Shown: positions 23,067 to 34,907 of the stretch, piece after piece
Layout of the letters: the number at the start of each line of letters is the position of its first letter
Numbering within the stretch: position 1 is the first letter of the stretch
Assembly (NCBI GenBank): GCA_025267735.1
Contig: CM046294.1
Location: forward strand, 45,049,570-45,113,569
Source: Mactra quadrangularis
Taxonomy: Eukaryota > Mollusca > Bivalvia > Venerida > Mactridae
Length of the DNA stretch: 64,000 nt
Direction: 5' to 3'
Notes under the pieces: model-generated
Told to the model about the DNA's origin: nothing
The model's input: the letters and a program-made list of their open reading frames with translations, nothing else
Databases searched by the model: none
Position numbers and translations under genes: made by a program

Positions 23067-23469
23067 CTGTTGCTATAGAAGCGCACATGTACCCCCTTGA
23101 TGTGATATTAATGTAGTTATTACGTATTGCGTTAACTCGAACTGTTATGATTATATGACCATCTGTTGACAAGCATCTTTTTGACAAAAAATACATATCA
23201 GATTTTTTGTCGACAAAATGCATGTCAACATATTGACATAATAACACAACTTGTCAATATCTTTATTACGATATTACCAAATTTTCAAGCGTTGCCAAAT
23301 TATTTTATTGCGACTAAACGTGGAATAGGCCGGTTTGTCGAAATAATTTTCCTCGTGATATACTTCATAATCAAAACAGTTCGAGTTAACGCAACTCTAC
23401 TTTAAATAACAAATAACTACATTAACATCACATCAAAGGGGGTACATATACACTTCCATATGTAGCAGT
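23067..23469. mobile_element. Long-TIR element, family Q, in duplication copy 2
   Basis: This is the uninterrupted form, about 400 bp. The left arm includes GTACCCCCTTGATGTGATAT and GCGTTAACTCGAACTGTT. The right arm is AACAGTTCGAGTTAACGC, then ATCACATCAAAGGGGGTAC. Each arm is about 85-90 bp. The reading frames here are repeat-derived. Confidence 0.75.
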
Positions 23470-25464
23470 TGTATTCTTAGATATTTGTTAATCATTTACA
23501 AGCGGTTTTATGTTAGATACTCTAGTATAATAATTATTATTCTCAAATTTAAACAACTCCGGTGGGTACCATTTGTTGGAAGAAAATCAGAGAGTTGCAA
23601 TGATGTTTAAGTTATTACCACATACTCATAACTCTCCTGAGTCCTGACATTGATGTATGTTTCATTTTAATTTTTTAAACCAACTAGAGGTGAAATTGTG
23701 TTAAGAAAATTTTAGCAACTACATTGATTTTTCTCTCTTATATCTGAGAATCTTAAAACAGTATTAATCTAGTGAAATAGAACATCTGTAAAATTTAAAA
23801 GAATATAATCACTAAGGTTTTGCTAATTACTGATATAATGAGTATCTTCTCGCATTTTAGATTTGGTATCAAAGCAAAGAAAAGCGTATTTCTTTTTTAG
23901 ATAAGATTATCTTGTATTCATTATACTTGAGTCATTATTATCGACTAATGTTGTTATATATTCTTGAAAATAGTCAGATTTAAACTTGTATAATTTATAT
24001 AATATATAATTAGCTTTGATGTTTGCACATTAATGTCTCATACATATTTATTCAAATGAATATATTGTAAAATAGGGGTTTATATTTGTTTTATAATTGT
24101 AATAATATGCACTTATGCTATGTTTTCCTTTTATCAAGGTTATACAATGCTGGGGTGTCTACTTAATATAGTACAACTATGACTTAAAAACGCTATGTAC
24201 TATTACAGAATAGTTTGAGCACAATGTCAATTTATTTCTTTCACCTTTAAGATTTTAAATTAGTCAAACATCTTTGGCAGTGTGTTATGGAATCTATTGA
24301 AAAAATAATAAATTGAGTCGGAACTGTGTTGCATTTAGCCAACTATATTTGTTCAATTAGACATTTGCATTCCAATCTTCACAATCTGACGTCATGTAAG
24401 TCATCTGATTTTTAAAATTTTTATTAGGAAATAAAATATTTTGGATGACAAGTTTTCTTTTCAAAGACGTATTGGGCTAATTTCATTTAAACTTTGACGA
24501 ACTTTTGTATAATCAATAATGGAATAATTAGTGTTAGTACATTTCTTTCATTTACATTAGCATAAAGTGTACGCTGCTTACTCTGTGTAATAATATGATC
24601 ATTGTTTTCGAATCCGTCTCTATCATCATTTAATTACAAAAAGTTACCGAGGTTGATTAGAATTGCGTCTTAAATTTAGCATTTCTCTTGTGTCGTAATT
24701 ATTACTATTAAATGGTATTAGATTATTATTATTATTATGATATTATGTTCTCGTGTAATGTTATCGCTAACTAGACAAATGTTGTTAAGACAATTAGTAA
24801 TGATGAAGCCATTGTTTCAAACCATTTGTTTAACCAAATTTGATTACTTTTTGTAATTGGAAGACAAGTAATGTTCATTTGTCTGCCAATTACAATAAGT
24901 CATCCAATTTGAATTTTATTGCGTCTGGAACACTTCATTTGTATCTTCTAGTGACTGCACCATTTAATTATACCATATACTGCATTACTGCATTTCATGA
25001 TGTCGTTATGACATGTGTTAGCGAGAGTCGTCAAATTGTAATCGTTTTGAGTTTGGGAAACTTTGTACACACGTTTTTCTCTATATGTATAATTACTTCA
25101 ATAAACTAAGGCCACAAATCAAGCTGTCATTTTAGGATATGATATATATCGTCTTAAACATTTATGACAATTTAGAGATCGGTTATTTTTATCGGTTGAC
25201 AAATAGACAAATAAATGGCATTAGACAAATAATATATTGACTTCTTATGTATACCGTATGTATAGTGTAAATTTCGTCAATATTGAACTCCTTAGTAAAA
25301 AGGGGTGATTATTTCTACCAAAACTGATTAGGAAAAACAATTTAAAAGTGTGCTTTATAATATTGCTTGGCAACAAAACATTACATAAAATTCAATAAAT
25401 CATGACAACTATGTTAGATAAGAAAATGTGATATTTGGAAACAAACAATTACAAATGTTTACAA

Positions 25465-25624
25465 TTTTATTCAGTATTTGTATAGAATGCAATATTCTAT
25501 AACATGAATATGCGTAAAACATCAGTTGCCAAAAAGCAGACAATTTCCAAATTGAAAAGTGCAATAAAATTGAAACAGACATTGTTGATAATGTATTTGT
25601 ACTGCAGTAATAAATTAAAATCAG
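25465..25624. other. Unusually conserved 160-bp patch in duplication copy 2
   Basis: Counterpart of 22185-22344: gap-free, three differences by eye, and the same small hairpin around GTATAGAATGCAATATTCT. Confidence 0.5.
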
Positions 25625-26064
25625 TATTACTACTTGTTTCATTTATCAATGCAGTATTTATATCATAAAATATCCTAAAGCAAACTGCACACTTAATCGG
25701 GGCTTTGATTTATTGGTAAAGCTATGCTTTATTTATTTGTTACATAAATACTTGAAAAGCAGGTGAATGCCTCCGGAACTTATACCATAAATTGTTGGAA
25801 ATTTCATTTGGCAAAACAATCAATAGATTGTTTATAATCAAAATAATTGTTTTTAGATTGATACTTCGATTTTCTTGTGATAAAAACATTCTAAAAATGA
25901 TATAATCAAAGCTGTTGAAAAGTTTTATATCATATCATATTAAACATTTATTATTCAATGCAGTTTTGAAAGTTGTTGAATACACCGAAACATACTGTTT
26001 GTTACATAAAAGTATAAACTTCCGCTTTGCATACTTAACAAACTACGAGTATAGTATGTTTTAG

Positions 26065-26379
26065 TTCGTTTTGCTGTTTGTTGGGTTTAACGTCGTAGCT
26101 ACACATTGTATACGTCATATATACCGGCAATCAGTCAACCTACTCACTCCTCCTGGAAAGGATAAATCTCTGTATTTAGCTGTTAACCAACTACTAAGCG
26201 CATACTTTCGTCAGTGACTGACAACTGCCCTACATAATCAAAAATCATTGGTAGGGTTGAGAATGGCCGTACAAATAATATCATGACCAAGCTCCACGAA
26301 AGTATGCCCCACCTTGGAATCGAACCCACGATCCCTCGATCAGTAGACTTGCGTGCTACAAATTGAGCTAGCCGGGCGT
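26065..26379 (-). mobile_element. SINE-A copy 3
   Basis: It is flanked by a 22-bp duplication starting CTACGAGTATAGTATG (26043-26064 and 26380-26401, one mismatch). The same site without a SINE is present in duplication copy 1 at about 22770-22791, so filled and empty alleles of one target can be compared. On the minus strand the head GCCCGGCTAGCTCAATTTGT, the B box and the AACAAACAGCAAAACG tail are all present, so it is near full length. Confidence 0.95.
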
Positions 26380-26776
26380 CTACGAGTATAGTATGATTTA
26401 GCAAAAGATGTTACATATGCATGCGTATATCAGTTTTGGAAACAAATCTAGACAAGCTGGTGTAACAATAGACATTGATATTTGTCTGTTCTTAGCAGAA
26501 ATTAACACAAGTCTAGACACTTCATTTGTACCTTATACAATACAGCTATGCGTATTGTACGTGCACATATACTATCTCTGGAACAGACCTTGAATGCCAA
26601 TTAAGAAATAAAACAGGGTATAAACCACAAATGGGTGTTCCGTCTAGTGTTTTCAGATTTTATTAACAGTTGTATAACAGTTACAAATTTTACATTTGGT
26701 TTAAATGTGCTTCTTATAAATGTAAAACTGACTTTACAATGTTTTACACTAACTCCACATCATAATGATCACACGA

Positions 26777-26915
26777 AAGCAAGTGATACTCCCAGTTCCC
26801 ATTAACTACTAGGTAAATTTCTTGCTCACTGGAACTTGTGCTCCAACTTGAGTTCTAACCCGATACCAATATTCTTAAACTTGCGTCCTACCACAAGACC
26901 ACTGCTTCTAAATTA
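26777..26915 (-). mobile_element. Old tRNA-headed SINE fragment, family L (copy 1)
   Basis: On the minus strand, AGAAGCAGTGGTCTTGTGGT is tRNA-like, followed by degraded B-box sequence and GAGCAAGAAATTTACCTAG. It parallels 44940-45120, where GGTAAATTTCCTGC and the tRNA-like AGAGCGGTGGTCTTTTGGT recur in the same order. Both copies are heavily mutated. Confidence 0.5.
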
Positions 26916-26950
26916 AAAACTATGTGTCCAAGAAAGGTCTTTACATGTAT

Positions 26951-27319
26951 TAATTAGGGACAATTGTCAGTTATCTTCCCCTGATAAAATCTGAAGCAAT
27001 CAAGTTGGTTAGTAAGTTTTTACAGTTGGAATACTCGGATTTTATCATTGAAGTCCTTTGTAAGGATAACAAATAATTTCATCTAATATATTATTTGTTA
27101 ATGAAGATATTAACAGAAGTGGTGTAATTTAGATAGTTCTTGACCCTAAATACTTTGCTTGAATTTCAAACAAATTAAATGATTTACAAAAAGTCATTGA
27201 AAATTAAATTTGGCAAATTGATATTGAAAAGTAAGGGTAATATCCGAGTAATCCAACTAATTGGACCTACCTATTTGAAGAGTATACAAGGGGAAATAAC
27301 TGACCAAAGTTCTTAATTG
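26951..27319 (-). mobile_element. TIR element, family H (copy 2)
   Basis: It is in inverted orientation relative to 8294-8633. The ends AATTAGGGACAATTGTCAG and CTGACCAAAGTTCTTAATT are imperfect inverted complements. Shared internal blocks include GGAATACTCGGATTTTATC, GAATTTCAAACAAAT and TATCCGAGTAATCCAA. Confidence 0.65.
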
Positions 27320-27499
27320 TTTGAGTTGATATTATAAAATCCATAATATAGCAATATTGCAATTCAATTAACATTAGGAATTTCAAAACTGCAATTCATG
27401 CACGTATTTTTCTCTGTAAAATTATGCCATAAATTATTGCAATTATGGAAATCCAATTACATCTAATTGGATGAAACATTTTAGATACATAAGCTGGAA

Positions 27500-27740
27500 G
27501 TTTGCAAAACAACCACTATGTAATGGAAATGGAGTGTGTTTCGTTCGTTTGGTTGCTTAGTCATAGCATAGGCACTGTGACGGACAAACGGGAAAATTAA
27601 CTCATAGTACACTACTGAGCATTAAAAAGGTTCGGTGTGTTATTGGGGATGAAAACAATAAAGGGAATATTGAATAAAAACATGAAGGACAGATGTTTTA
27701 AATGAAAGTGTCATTTCCGTTGCATTTTTTCTGTAATTAA
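27500..27740 (+). repeat. Diverged paralogous segment R (copy 2)
   Basis: Similar to 16070-16330. It lies upstream of a diverged third piece of the tandem duplication (29545-29745), just as copy 1 lies upstream of 18834. This order hints at an older, larger duplication. Confidence 0.4.
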
Positions 27741-28150
27741 ATCATTTTAAATAGTATTACGTAATTCATTATGATAAAAAAAGTATGTAAGCAATGATCA
27801 AATATGATTGATGCATTGGTTTTAAATACATATTGTCCATCTTATTGGCAACTAATTCGATTCATTTACTTGTGCATATAATTCTTTAGTTGAATGCAGG
27901 AAATCATGGCACATACGAGCATGTCCCACCACTTAAATGGTTCCAATACGCTGTTAATGACCGGTTTTGGAATCACCAACCTAATGCTTCATCAAAAATG
28001 TGTTTATTGATTAGCTTGTCATTATGTTACTGAAGCTGAAGAATTATTGATAAACATTAATACTCATGAGGGTAATTGCTAAATGACAGGCGTCAGATTT
28101 TCTGGCAAAATGTTTCAATTGTGGGCAATTCAATTACGATGTTACTCGTT

Positions 28151-28426
28151 TGCCACGCAGCTAGACGACTTACACTGATCTAGAGTCTACTGATCGAGGG
28201 GTCGTTGGTTCGATTCCCGGACGGGGCATACTTTCTTGGAGCTTGTAATCATTTCTACGGCCATTCTCCTTCCTACCAATGATGTTAATTATGTAGGGCA
28301 GTTGTCAGTCAAAGCTGAATCCAGAGATTTAGCCTTTCCAGGAGCAGTGAGAAGGTTGACTGACCGCCGTTATATGACCTATACAATGTGTTGCTACGGC
28401 GGTAAACACAACAAACAAACAAACAA
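28151..28426 (+). mobile_element. SINE-A copy 4 (internally deleted)
   Basis: B box GGTTCGATTCC, ATACTTTCTTGGAGCTTG and GTAGGGCAGTTGTCAGTC are present. The usual segment with GAAAGTATGCGCTTAGTAGT is missing after GTCAGTC. The tail is ACAACAAACAAACAAACAAG. The A-box region is degraded. Confidence 0.8.
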
Positions 28427-29544
28427 GCTGAAAACCTTTGAGATTAACATTTATATTCATTTTAATAAAACCAGACGTAACACGTTGTAAATAATTCAAC
28501 AACGTATTTACATGATTAATCATTTGTGAAAACGTTTTGCATCACTATTGATTAAGTCATTTAGCCAACCAAGTAATATTATCCATTAATAATTGTATCA
28601 ACATGCTTCTGTCAGTCATTTCAAGGTAAAATGTAAACTTGTATTTTAATTTATCATTAATACCTTTGTTATAATGATAAAATCTTTGTACACTATCATC
28701 ACTTTTCAGTTAGTCAAATGTTCAAAAGTTTGCGATGGCATGTCTTATTTTATACTTTTTAATTATGGTTCAAATATATAATTAATTAAGTGATACACTG
28801 TCTGTACGCCATTTGATATATTTAGTTTCAATTATAATTGCAATATTCGTAACAAATTCCATAACTAGATAATCAGTTAAAACGTTCGAAATATTCTTCT
28901 TCTTCTTTAAAGTCTTGTCTAATTTACTCAATTTTATGTCGTGCATTTTCTCTTGTAGCACATATAACATGTTCATCACCAATCTGTTAGCAACATATTT
29001 GGTATTTATCATCACTGTATTAAAAAAAATGGATTAATTAACTTAATCGGTTGGTGCATATATATCAGAAGAAACATTTATTTCATGATTGGAAAGTAGG
29101 CAAACAAGTACAAATGTTTTGACATCAACATGTACTGTGACATTGGCTATAAAGTCATGTCCACAAGTAACAGAACATTGATGCATTATGTACAATGTAA
29201 ATTGTGTTTTTGTCAGCATTTCAGTAAAAGTTTACAAAAGAGTACATTAAGATCTCCTCGACCATTCACTACGAATAACCTTGGACAAAATTAGACGCCA
29301 TGAATCCTTCCGAGATTATTCATTCAATAAATTTTCTAGACGTTCCTTATGCTTGGAGTAAAGAAACTGGGTTTAAAAAGAAATTCGCGAAAATTTTGTA
29401 ATAAATTGTGTTTACATTGTTTTCAAAGAAATTTCTGTGTATGTAGTTAAAATTAGGAAAATATATAAATGCTTTCTGGTAAATCACGAAATTCTACAAA
29501 CTGTAGCAGTTTTATATACATATATATTTTTTTCAATTATTAGC
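28427..29544. other. No recognised feature
   Basis: AT-rich sequence with nothing I can support as coding. It separates segment R copy 2 from the third piece of the duplication family. Confidence 0.45.
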
Positions 29545-29745
29545 AACTGTTCACGGTAAAAGATTTTAGTCTATTGTCAAATTAAAACAACTCTTTTGGG
29601 CATCATTAATGGAACTGAAAATCAGAGAGTTGTAATGAGTTTCAGTGAATAACACATAATCATGATTCCCTAGAGTATTAATAATAATATATGTTCTTGT
29701 GTAATTTTAAAGTCAACTCGACAAATGATTCTATGTTTATACTAT
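29545..29745 (+). repeat. Diverged third piece of the duplicated block
   Basis: AAACAACTCTTTTGGGCATC and GAAAATCAGAGAGTTGTAAT match 19735-19790, then the sequence jumps to TATGTTCTTGTGTAATTTTA, which matches about 21458-21490. It is therefore an older copy with the intervening 1.7 kb deleted. Confidence 0.55.
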
Positions 29746-29814
29746 TCTATTTTAGCTTGATTGTGAAACAAGTTCTTACAACTTTGATTAATCTCTTTTC
29801 GAGTCCGCTTCCTG

Positions 29815-29958
29815 GTGCCTCTCCAGTACTGAGGTGGTAAGATAAAGCGTCTTTCTCAAGAAAACAATAGGGTAGATTTTGGATGAAATTTGAACCAACG
29901 CAGAGCTATCCAATGATTACCAGCCCAACGTCGTAACCGCTAGGGTCACGCCCGTTAA
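29815..29958 (-). mobile_element. tRNA-headed SINE fragment of another family
   Basis: The minus strand has a tRNA-like head (GCGTGACCCTAGCGGTTACG, GGGCTGGTAATCATTGG, degraded B box GGTTCAAATTTC) and a conserved-looking core GAGAAAGACGCTTTATCTTA followed by ACTGGAGAGGCACC. Core and head differ from families A-C. Confidence 0.5.
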
Positions 29959-30188
29959 GAAAGCATTATCCGATATATTTCTAGACTCACTAATACTTGT
30001 AATCTGTAAATTAGTTTCTGACCTAATTAATGCTTCAGGTTTATTGTTTAGTTTACACATATACACACGTGAATTTAAAAACAGTTTTTATTTTACCATG
30101 TTTTGACGTTAAGAAAAACCATATTTAGTTAGGTTTTTTTATAGTGTAGTATCATCAATGGTTATTGCATTTGCGATGCCGTAACTTG

Positions 30189-30470
30189 CTAAGGCGGATC
30201 TAGCGGGAGAAGGGGGTCAGGGGGTCCGGACCACCTCTAGAATTTCCAAATGTACCTGTCCATTTGTGTATTTCTCGACCGTATGTCATTTTTATGTAGC
30301 ATAAAGCAATTTTTCTTGGTGCTTATCATAAATGTAATGGTTATATACTTTTTATTATTAATTTGTTGCATTATTCTGCAAAATGTGTATAGTGTGGTTG
30401 TCGTTCGAAAGTTCGGACCCCCTAGAGAAAGTTCGGACCCCCAAAGAAAAAAATCCTGGATCCGCCCCTG
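30189..30470 (+). mobile_element. hAT-like MITE, family K (copy 1)
   Basis: The right end GGATCCGCCCCTG is the inverse of the widespread hAT terminus CAGGGGCGGATCC, and the left end AAGGCGGATCTAGCGGG is its decayed counterpart. Subterminal AAGTTCGGACCCCC repeats are typical of this type. ACTTGCTA on the left and ACTTGTTG on the right may be a mutated 8-bp duplication. The inverted copy is 49549-49860. Confidence 0.75.
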
Positions 30471-30478
30471 ACTTGTTG

Positions 30479-31050
30479 AATAAAATTCATTCTAACAAGT
30501 CCTACAATTTTACATTATCAAATACGTTTTTGTTATTAAAGCATTGAGCAGGTTTTGAATTCGTTATATTTTAGAGATGTTTTTGGTCACATTTGTCTCG
30601 ATTAATTTGGGAAAGGATTCTGTTAAATCAAGCCTGCATTAACGAGAAGGTTTCCTGCTATTATTGCGTCATTCGCATGAGATAACAAGATCACAATTTG
30701 TTACGATTTATGATCTTTTTTCTTTTCGTCGTGTCTGCAAAAGTAACTGGTCGTGACTACTACTGTAATATGATCATGCAAGATGGTTTTTGTATTCAAA
30801 CAAATATATACTTTTATATACAACTTGTATTGAGATACATATTAACAAACTCCCCACAGCGGTTATTTCCCTTTATTAAAACAATAACCACTGCCACTAC
30901 AAGTAAATTCGGCCCTCGGAGAGCCGAATTTTTTGCATCTTTTCTGGAACAATTTCATGTTGTTTTTTTTAAATTGAGTCTTCTTGTAGTAAATTATGAT
31001 GTTTAAAGTACATAAAGATAAAAAAATAGTTTTAATTGATTATTTGTAAA
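30479..31050. other. No recognised feature
   Basis: A 102-codon plus-strand frame (30698-31006) covers much of it, but its composition is that of translated AT-rich DNA, with no domain or exon signals. Confidence 0.4.
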
Positions 31051-31058
31051 AGTACCAA

Positions 31059-31190
31059 AGCCTGACGTAAGCACTTTGAGGAGTTTGGGCATTCTACGAG
31101 TATAAATAAATGGTATTACTAGCGTCACGTGATTTACGTGTTGGCAGTGGTTAAGTAGCCAAGCGTGACGTAAGCACTGTGAGGAGTTTG
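31059..31190 (+). repeat. 28-bp imperfect direct repeat, spaced 104 bp
   Basis: TGACGTAAGCACTTTGAGGA (in 31059-31086) recurs as TGACGTAAGCACTGTGAGGA (in 31163-31190), each continuing GTTTG. Each carries a CRE-like TGACGTAA, and CGTCACGTGATTTACGTG lies between them. Confidence 0.6.
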
Positions 31191-31529
31191 ACATATCAAA
31201 CATTTAAAGGTTAAAGGACTAAAAGTATGTATTTAAAATTGTTTCACTTATATTCAATATTCCTTTTTGCTTTCTTCAAACGCACAACAATTGCACTTAT
31301 AGTTTCAAATATCTCTCTTGTCATTGGTTAACATCCAATGGTAATAGATACACCGTAATTTGCTTTTTTACTTTTACGTAATAAAGTTGCAGATAAAAAT
31401 CCAATGATAAATGTCCTAGATATCATCCTATGTTTATCCTTTATCTAGATCAGACAGTTCATCTGTGTCTGGTTCTGAGACATTTGATGCTCCTGTCACA
31501 TTATATCATGTTGTCGTTACATAACTGTA

Positions 31530-31765
31530 TTGCTTTTCACAAAAAAATCTTACGCAATAATTCTTCGTAAGTCAGTTTCATATAATTAGCACTTCAAAGT
31601 CAGACGGAAAATAAGCATAACTATGATATGTTATTCAAAAGGTATACACAATTCTACACAATTTGTATAATATTTAGAATTGATAAGCCAAAAAATGAGC
31701 GTATAATAATATTTCTTGCTTTTGACTTACGAAGATTTTTTCGTAAGAATTTTATGAAAAGCACC
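31530..31765 (-). mobile_element. Long-TIR MITE, family I (copy 1)
   Basis: The ends TTGCTTTTCACAAAAAAATC and GAATTTTATGAAAAGCACC form TIRs of roughly 45 bp including CTTCGTAAGTCA and TGACTTACGAAG. ACTGTA flanks both sides (31524-31529 and 31766-31771). The interior matches the inverted copy at 33800-34040. Confidence 0.75.
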
Positions 31766-32076
31766 ACTGTACTATATTAAGCAGTGATACAGACATATGC
31801 TTAGATCTATCAAAGTTGTGTAGTACATAAACATTAACATAAATGTATCCGATGAATAAAACGATTAATTATCAAAATAACATTTACGCTACATTGCAAG
31901 TATAATTGCTACTTCGAAACGCCTTAAGGTAACTGTTGTAAGACGCTTCGAGCAATAGACGCACTTATAGAAATAGGCAATTTAAAATTCGCACTTTAAG
32001 TATTGTTTGATTTTGCTGTGAAACTAGATGACAACACTTACATTTATACAATGGAATATATTTTCTGTAATCAGAT

Positions 32077-32205
32077 TATACCCTTCTAAAAAACACTGAT
32101 AATAATTTAAATTTTTTCTAAATTATTGAGGTATAATGAAACATTACCGACCTTGTGGCGGGGTAGATGAGTACTGGTTATAAACAAGGGTCTATTTTCA
32201 TAGAT
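32077..32205 (+). mobile_element. SINE-B fragment
   Basis: ATTATACCCTTCTAAAAAAC, then CCGACCTTGTGGCGGGGTAG and GAGTACTGGTTATAAACAAG, match the central part of family B. The head and 3' domain are missing. Confidence 0.65.
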
Positions 32206-32242
32206 TGTTAAGTAAGATAAAGAAATGTTGGATGGTAGACAA

Positions 32243-32938
32243 TTTTGTTTGTTTGATTATTGGGTTTAACGCAATCTGATTAAAACTGTAAACAATTTTA
32301 CACTCGCATACTCGCTACTTAGATCTGGCCTTTTTCAAACGAGGGTCAGGTTCAGGTGACATTTTCTCATCATAATATTCATGACGAAATTGTTATGATA
32401 CGTAACTTGTTTACATCGTCTACGTCACGCAATTTGAAATGAGCCGCCGAATCGCAGACTGTGAATAATACTGCTGTTAAATAAGCATGCAAACCTTGGT
32501 CTAAAAATAGAAATTACTAAATCAAAATGTGTTTAATAGTGTTTTCGTTTATGAAAGCTACGCATTGATTGGTCGATACAAAGTTCATCTCGACGTGACC
32601 TTCCACGGAGAAAGTAGAGAGCCTGTACGACAACGCTCTACAGGATATCTGTTAACGGAGAGTGGGTTTAACGCCGTAGCCACACATCATATATAAGGTC
32701 ATATAACAGCGGTCAGTCAACCTAATCACTCCTCCTGGAAAAGCTAAATCTCTGGATTTAGATTTTAACCAACTACTAAGCGCATACTTTCGTCAGTGAC
32801 TGACAACTGCCTTCTTTAATTAAAAATCATTGGTAGGAGGGAGAATGGCCGTAGAAATAATTCATGACCAGGCTCCACGAAAGTATGCCCCGCCCGGGAA
32901 TCGAACCAACGACCCCTCGATCAGTAGATCTGCGTGAT
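32243..32938 (-). mobile_element. SINE-A copy 5, split by a family D element
   Basis: The tail GTTTGTTTGATTATTGGGTT (32246-32265) is separated from the rest (32665-32938) by element D1. The remainder carries GCCGTAGCCACACATCATAT, the body markers and the B box; the head is cut before the A box. Confidence 0.85.
32272..32664 (+). mobile_element. 9-bp-TSD TIR element, family D (copy 1)
   Basis: It is flanked by a perfect 9-bp duplication GGTTTAACG (32263-32271 and 32665-32673), which belongs to the host SINE. The element starts CAATCTGATTAAAACTG and ends GTTAACGGAGAGTG. Shared family blocks include CTTAGATCTGGCC, ATTCATGACGAAATTGTTAT and TCATCTCGACGTGACCTTCC. Confidence 0.9.
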
Positions 32939-33567
32939 GTATTTATGTAAGTTTAAATCTACAAGATGAATATATTGAATCATAAATGCTAAATTAAACA
33001 TCATTCAACATTAAACTGTTATAACAATTTCTTGAAATTCCCTTTAATACAGTGTAAATTGTAAATGTGTGAAGGAACTTTTGAAGGTCAGTGTATTTAA
33101 TAGAATGTATGTGAAAAAATTACATATCTACGGAAACGTATCAGGACCTTCACTTGATGAGATGTTTTGCGCTAAGAAGACTTATTTTTATTATCATTGA
33201 TAAGATGATTTTGCGCATATGAATAAAATTTTCTGATGAAGATAAAACGTGTTAAGGCTTGCATTTTTTTGCTTTTTATGTCTCTGTTTCTTCCCCACAA
33301 AAATCTAGTCGCAATTATCAAATAATTTCATGTTTTACGCATTAATCAACAAATGTCTTGAAAAAAACCAAAAATTGTAATGCTTGCTTTTTATGCCTCT
33401 GTTTTCCGCAAATATCAAATACTTATTATGTATTACGCATTAAGCAACAAATATCTTGAAAAAAAATTGTAGTATGTTAGTTCCTTTAAATCATTGTTTC
33501 AGTTTTTTTGATATGCAAAAATAGAGTTGCCATTTAAAACATCTTTCAGTTTTTATTTAACCAATTA

Positions 33568-33765
33568 GCCGCGGCCGTGGCGTAGTGGTAAGCATGTCTG
33601 ACTTCGAATCCGGAGAATCGCGGTAGGTCATACCCTATACATGAGTTGTCGGCCACGTGGTAGGGTAAGTTAGTACTGATGATAAAAAGTGTTCAGGAAA
33701 CCTATAGTAGGAAGAGCTGGCCGTCGTATATATGACCTATATATGGGTCGAATACGAAGTTAACT
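33568..33765 (+). mobile_element. SINE-C copy 3 (B box deleted)
   Basis: GCCGCGGCCGTGGCGTAGTG head is intact to CGAATCCGGAGA, then runs into ATCGCGGTAGGTCATACCC. The B box of the other copies is gone, so it is transcriptionally dead. The 3' domain TGACCTATATATGGGTCGAA remains. Confidence 0.85.
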
Positions 33766-33799
33766 CAATTAAAAAATATCCAATATAGATGTTGGTCAG

Positions 33800-34040
33800 T
33801 GGTGCTTTTCACAAAAATTCTTACGAAAAACATCTTCGTGAGTCAAAAGCAAGAAACGTTAATAATATGCTCATTTTTGGGCTTATCAATTCTAAATGTT
33901 ATACAAATTGTGCAGAATTGTGTATACCTTTAAAATATCATATCATAGTTACGCTTATTAGCTGTCTGACTTTGAAGTGCTGATTATATGAAACTGACTT
34001 ACAAAGATCTTTTTCGTAAGAATTTTTGTGAAAAACACCA
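33800..34040 (+). mobile_element. Long-TIR MITE, family I (copy 2)
   Basis: The ends TGGTGCTTTTCACAAAAATT and AATTTTTGTGAAAAACACCA are near-perfect inverted complements, and the similarity continues to about 45 bp per side. It is inverted relative to 31530-31765. A plus-strand frame here is repeat-derived. Confidence 0.8.
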
Positions 34041-34907
34041 TAGATATTTTGAGCTGTTAAAATAGAATTACTGATTCTGCAAGATTAGATAGTATGTATA
34101 CTCTAATCAAAGAGGTCACAACATTGTTCATGCGTTAAATGGTACTAGCGATTTTATCTCGTACCGTGCGTGGGAAATGCCTCGTTTGAAATGTCATATC
34201 AATAAATTGAATCACATGGATGCATTTTAATTATATCTTAGCGATATGTTTTAATTATTAATCTTCCAGCAACAAATTGATTACATTCAAACATTCGAGC
34301 CTGGCACATAAGAAGCATTTACAGATTGGTGGGGGCTGATTTATTCAGATTTATGTTAAGGAAAAGAAAACAGTACTTAATGTTACAGTAGTTATGTTTA
34401 AGTTTAATTTTACACTGCATTTGAGCATCTTGTTCCATAAAAGTGTTTGTAAAATTGATTTTGCCGAAAAAAGCATGAATGTATCAATCAATTGAATGTG
34501 ACAGAATGTGACACCCCCCTACCCCCCCCCCCCCCTGTTCTTCTTGGCCTGCAAGCAACACAATGATTGTATTCACTCGACAAACATTAATAGTTGGCGT
34601 TTGTTGGAAAATTAAATGGTAAAATAAATATAACAAATTTAATGTTTTATCTTGGAAATATTTGTTTAAATGAAATTTCAGAAATGTCGCCAATAAGGTT
34701 TTGCAAAATTCTATACTTCGTTATTGAAAGATAATGACAGAAAAACACTAGTTCGTAATGAAGAAGAATGAAATTACATCACTTAAGATATAAAAACTTA
34801 AAATTCAGATCATTCTTGATGAAACAAGTGATATTAAGATGAGATGAGTTTGTTGTTGTACTATGTAAATTTGTAATCGCCGACTTACATCCACACATAT
34901 ATGATAA
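34041..34907. other. No recognised gene; poly-C run inside
   Basis: AT-rich sequence with a C-run at about 34512-34535 (CCCCCCTACCCCCC and onward). No coding or family assignment. Confidence 0.5.

Larger units (their letters stand above)
22945..26560 (+). repeat. Tandem segmental duplication, copy 2
   Basis: This block follows copy 1 after about 18 bp and repeats it from TGACACTTGATGCATTAGG to GCGTATTGTACGTG. It lacks the three insertions of copy 1 and carries its own SINE-A3. Near 26490 it has about 28 bp not in copy 1. Divergence well above usual allelic difference argues for an old duplication rather than two haplotypes placed in tandem, but assembly error is not excluded from sequence alone. 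Confidence 0.9.

Noticed and set aside
30698..31006. 102-codon plus-strand frame
   Set aside because: Composition matches translated AT-rich DNA, with no domain and no splice context.
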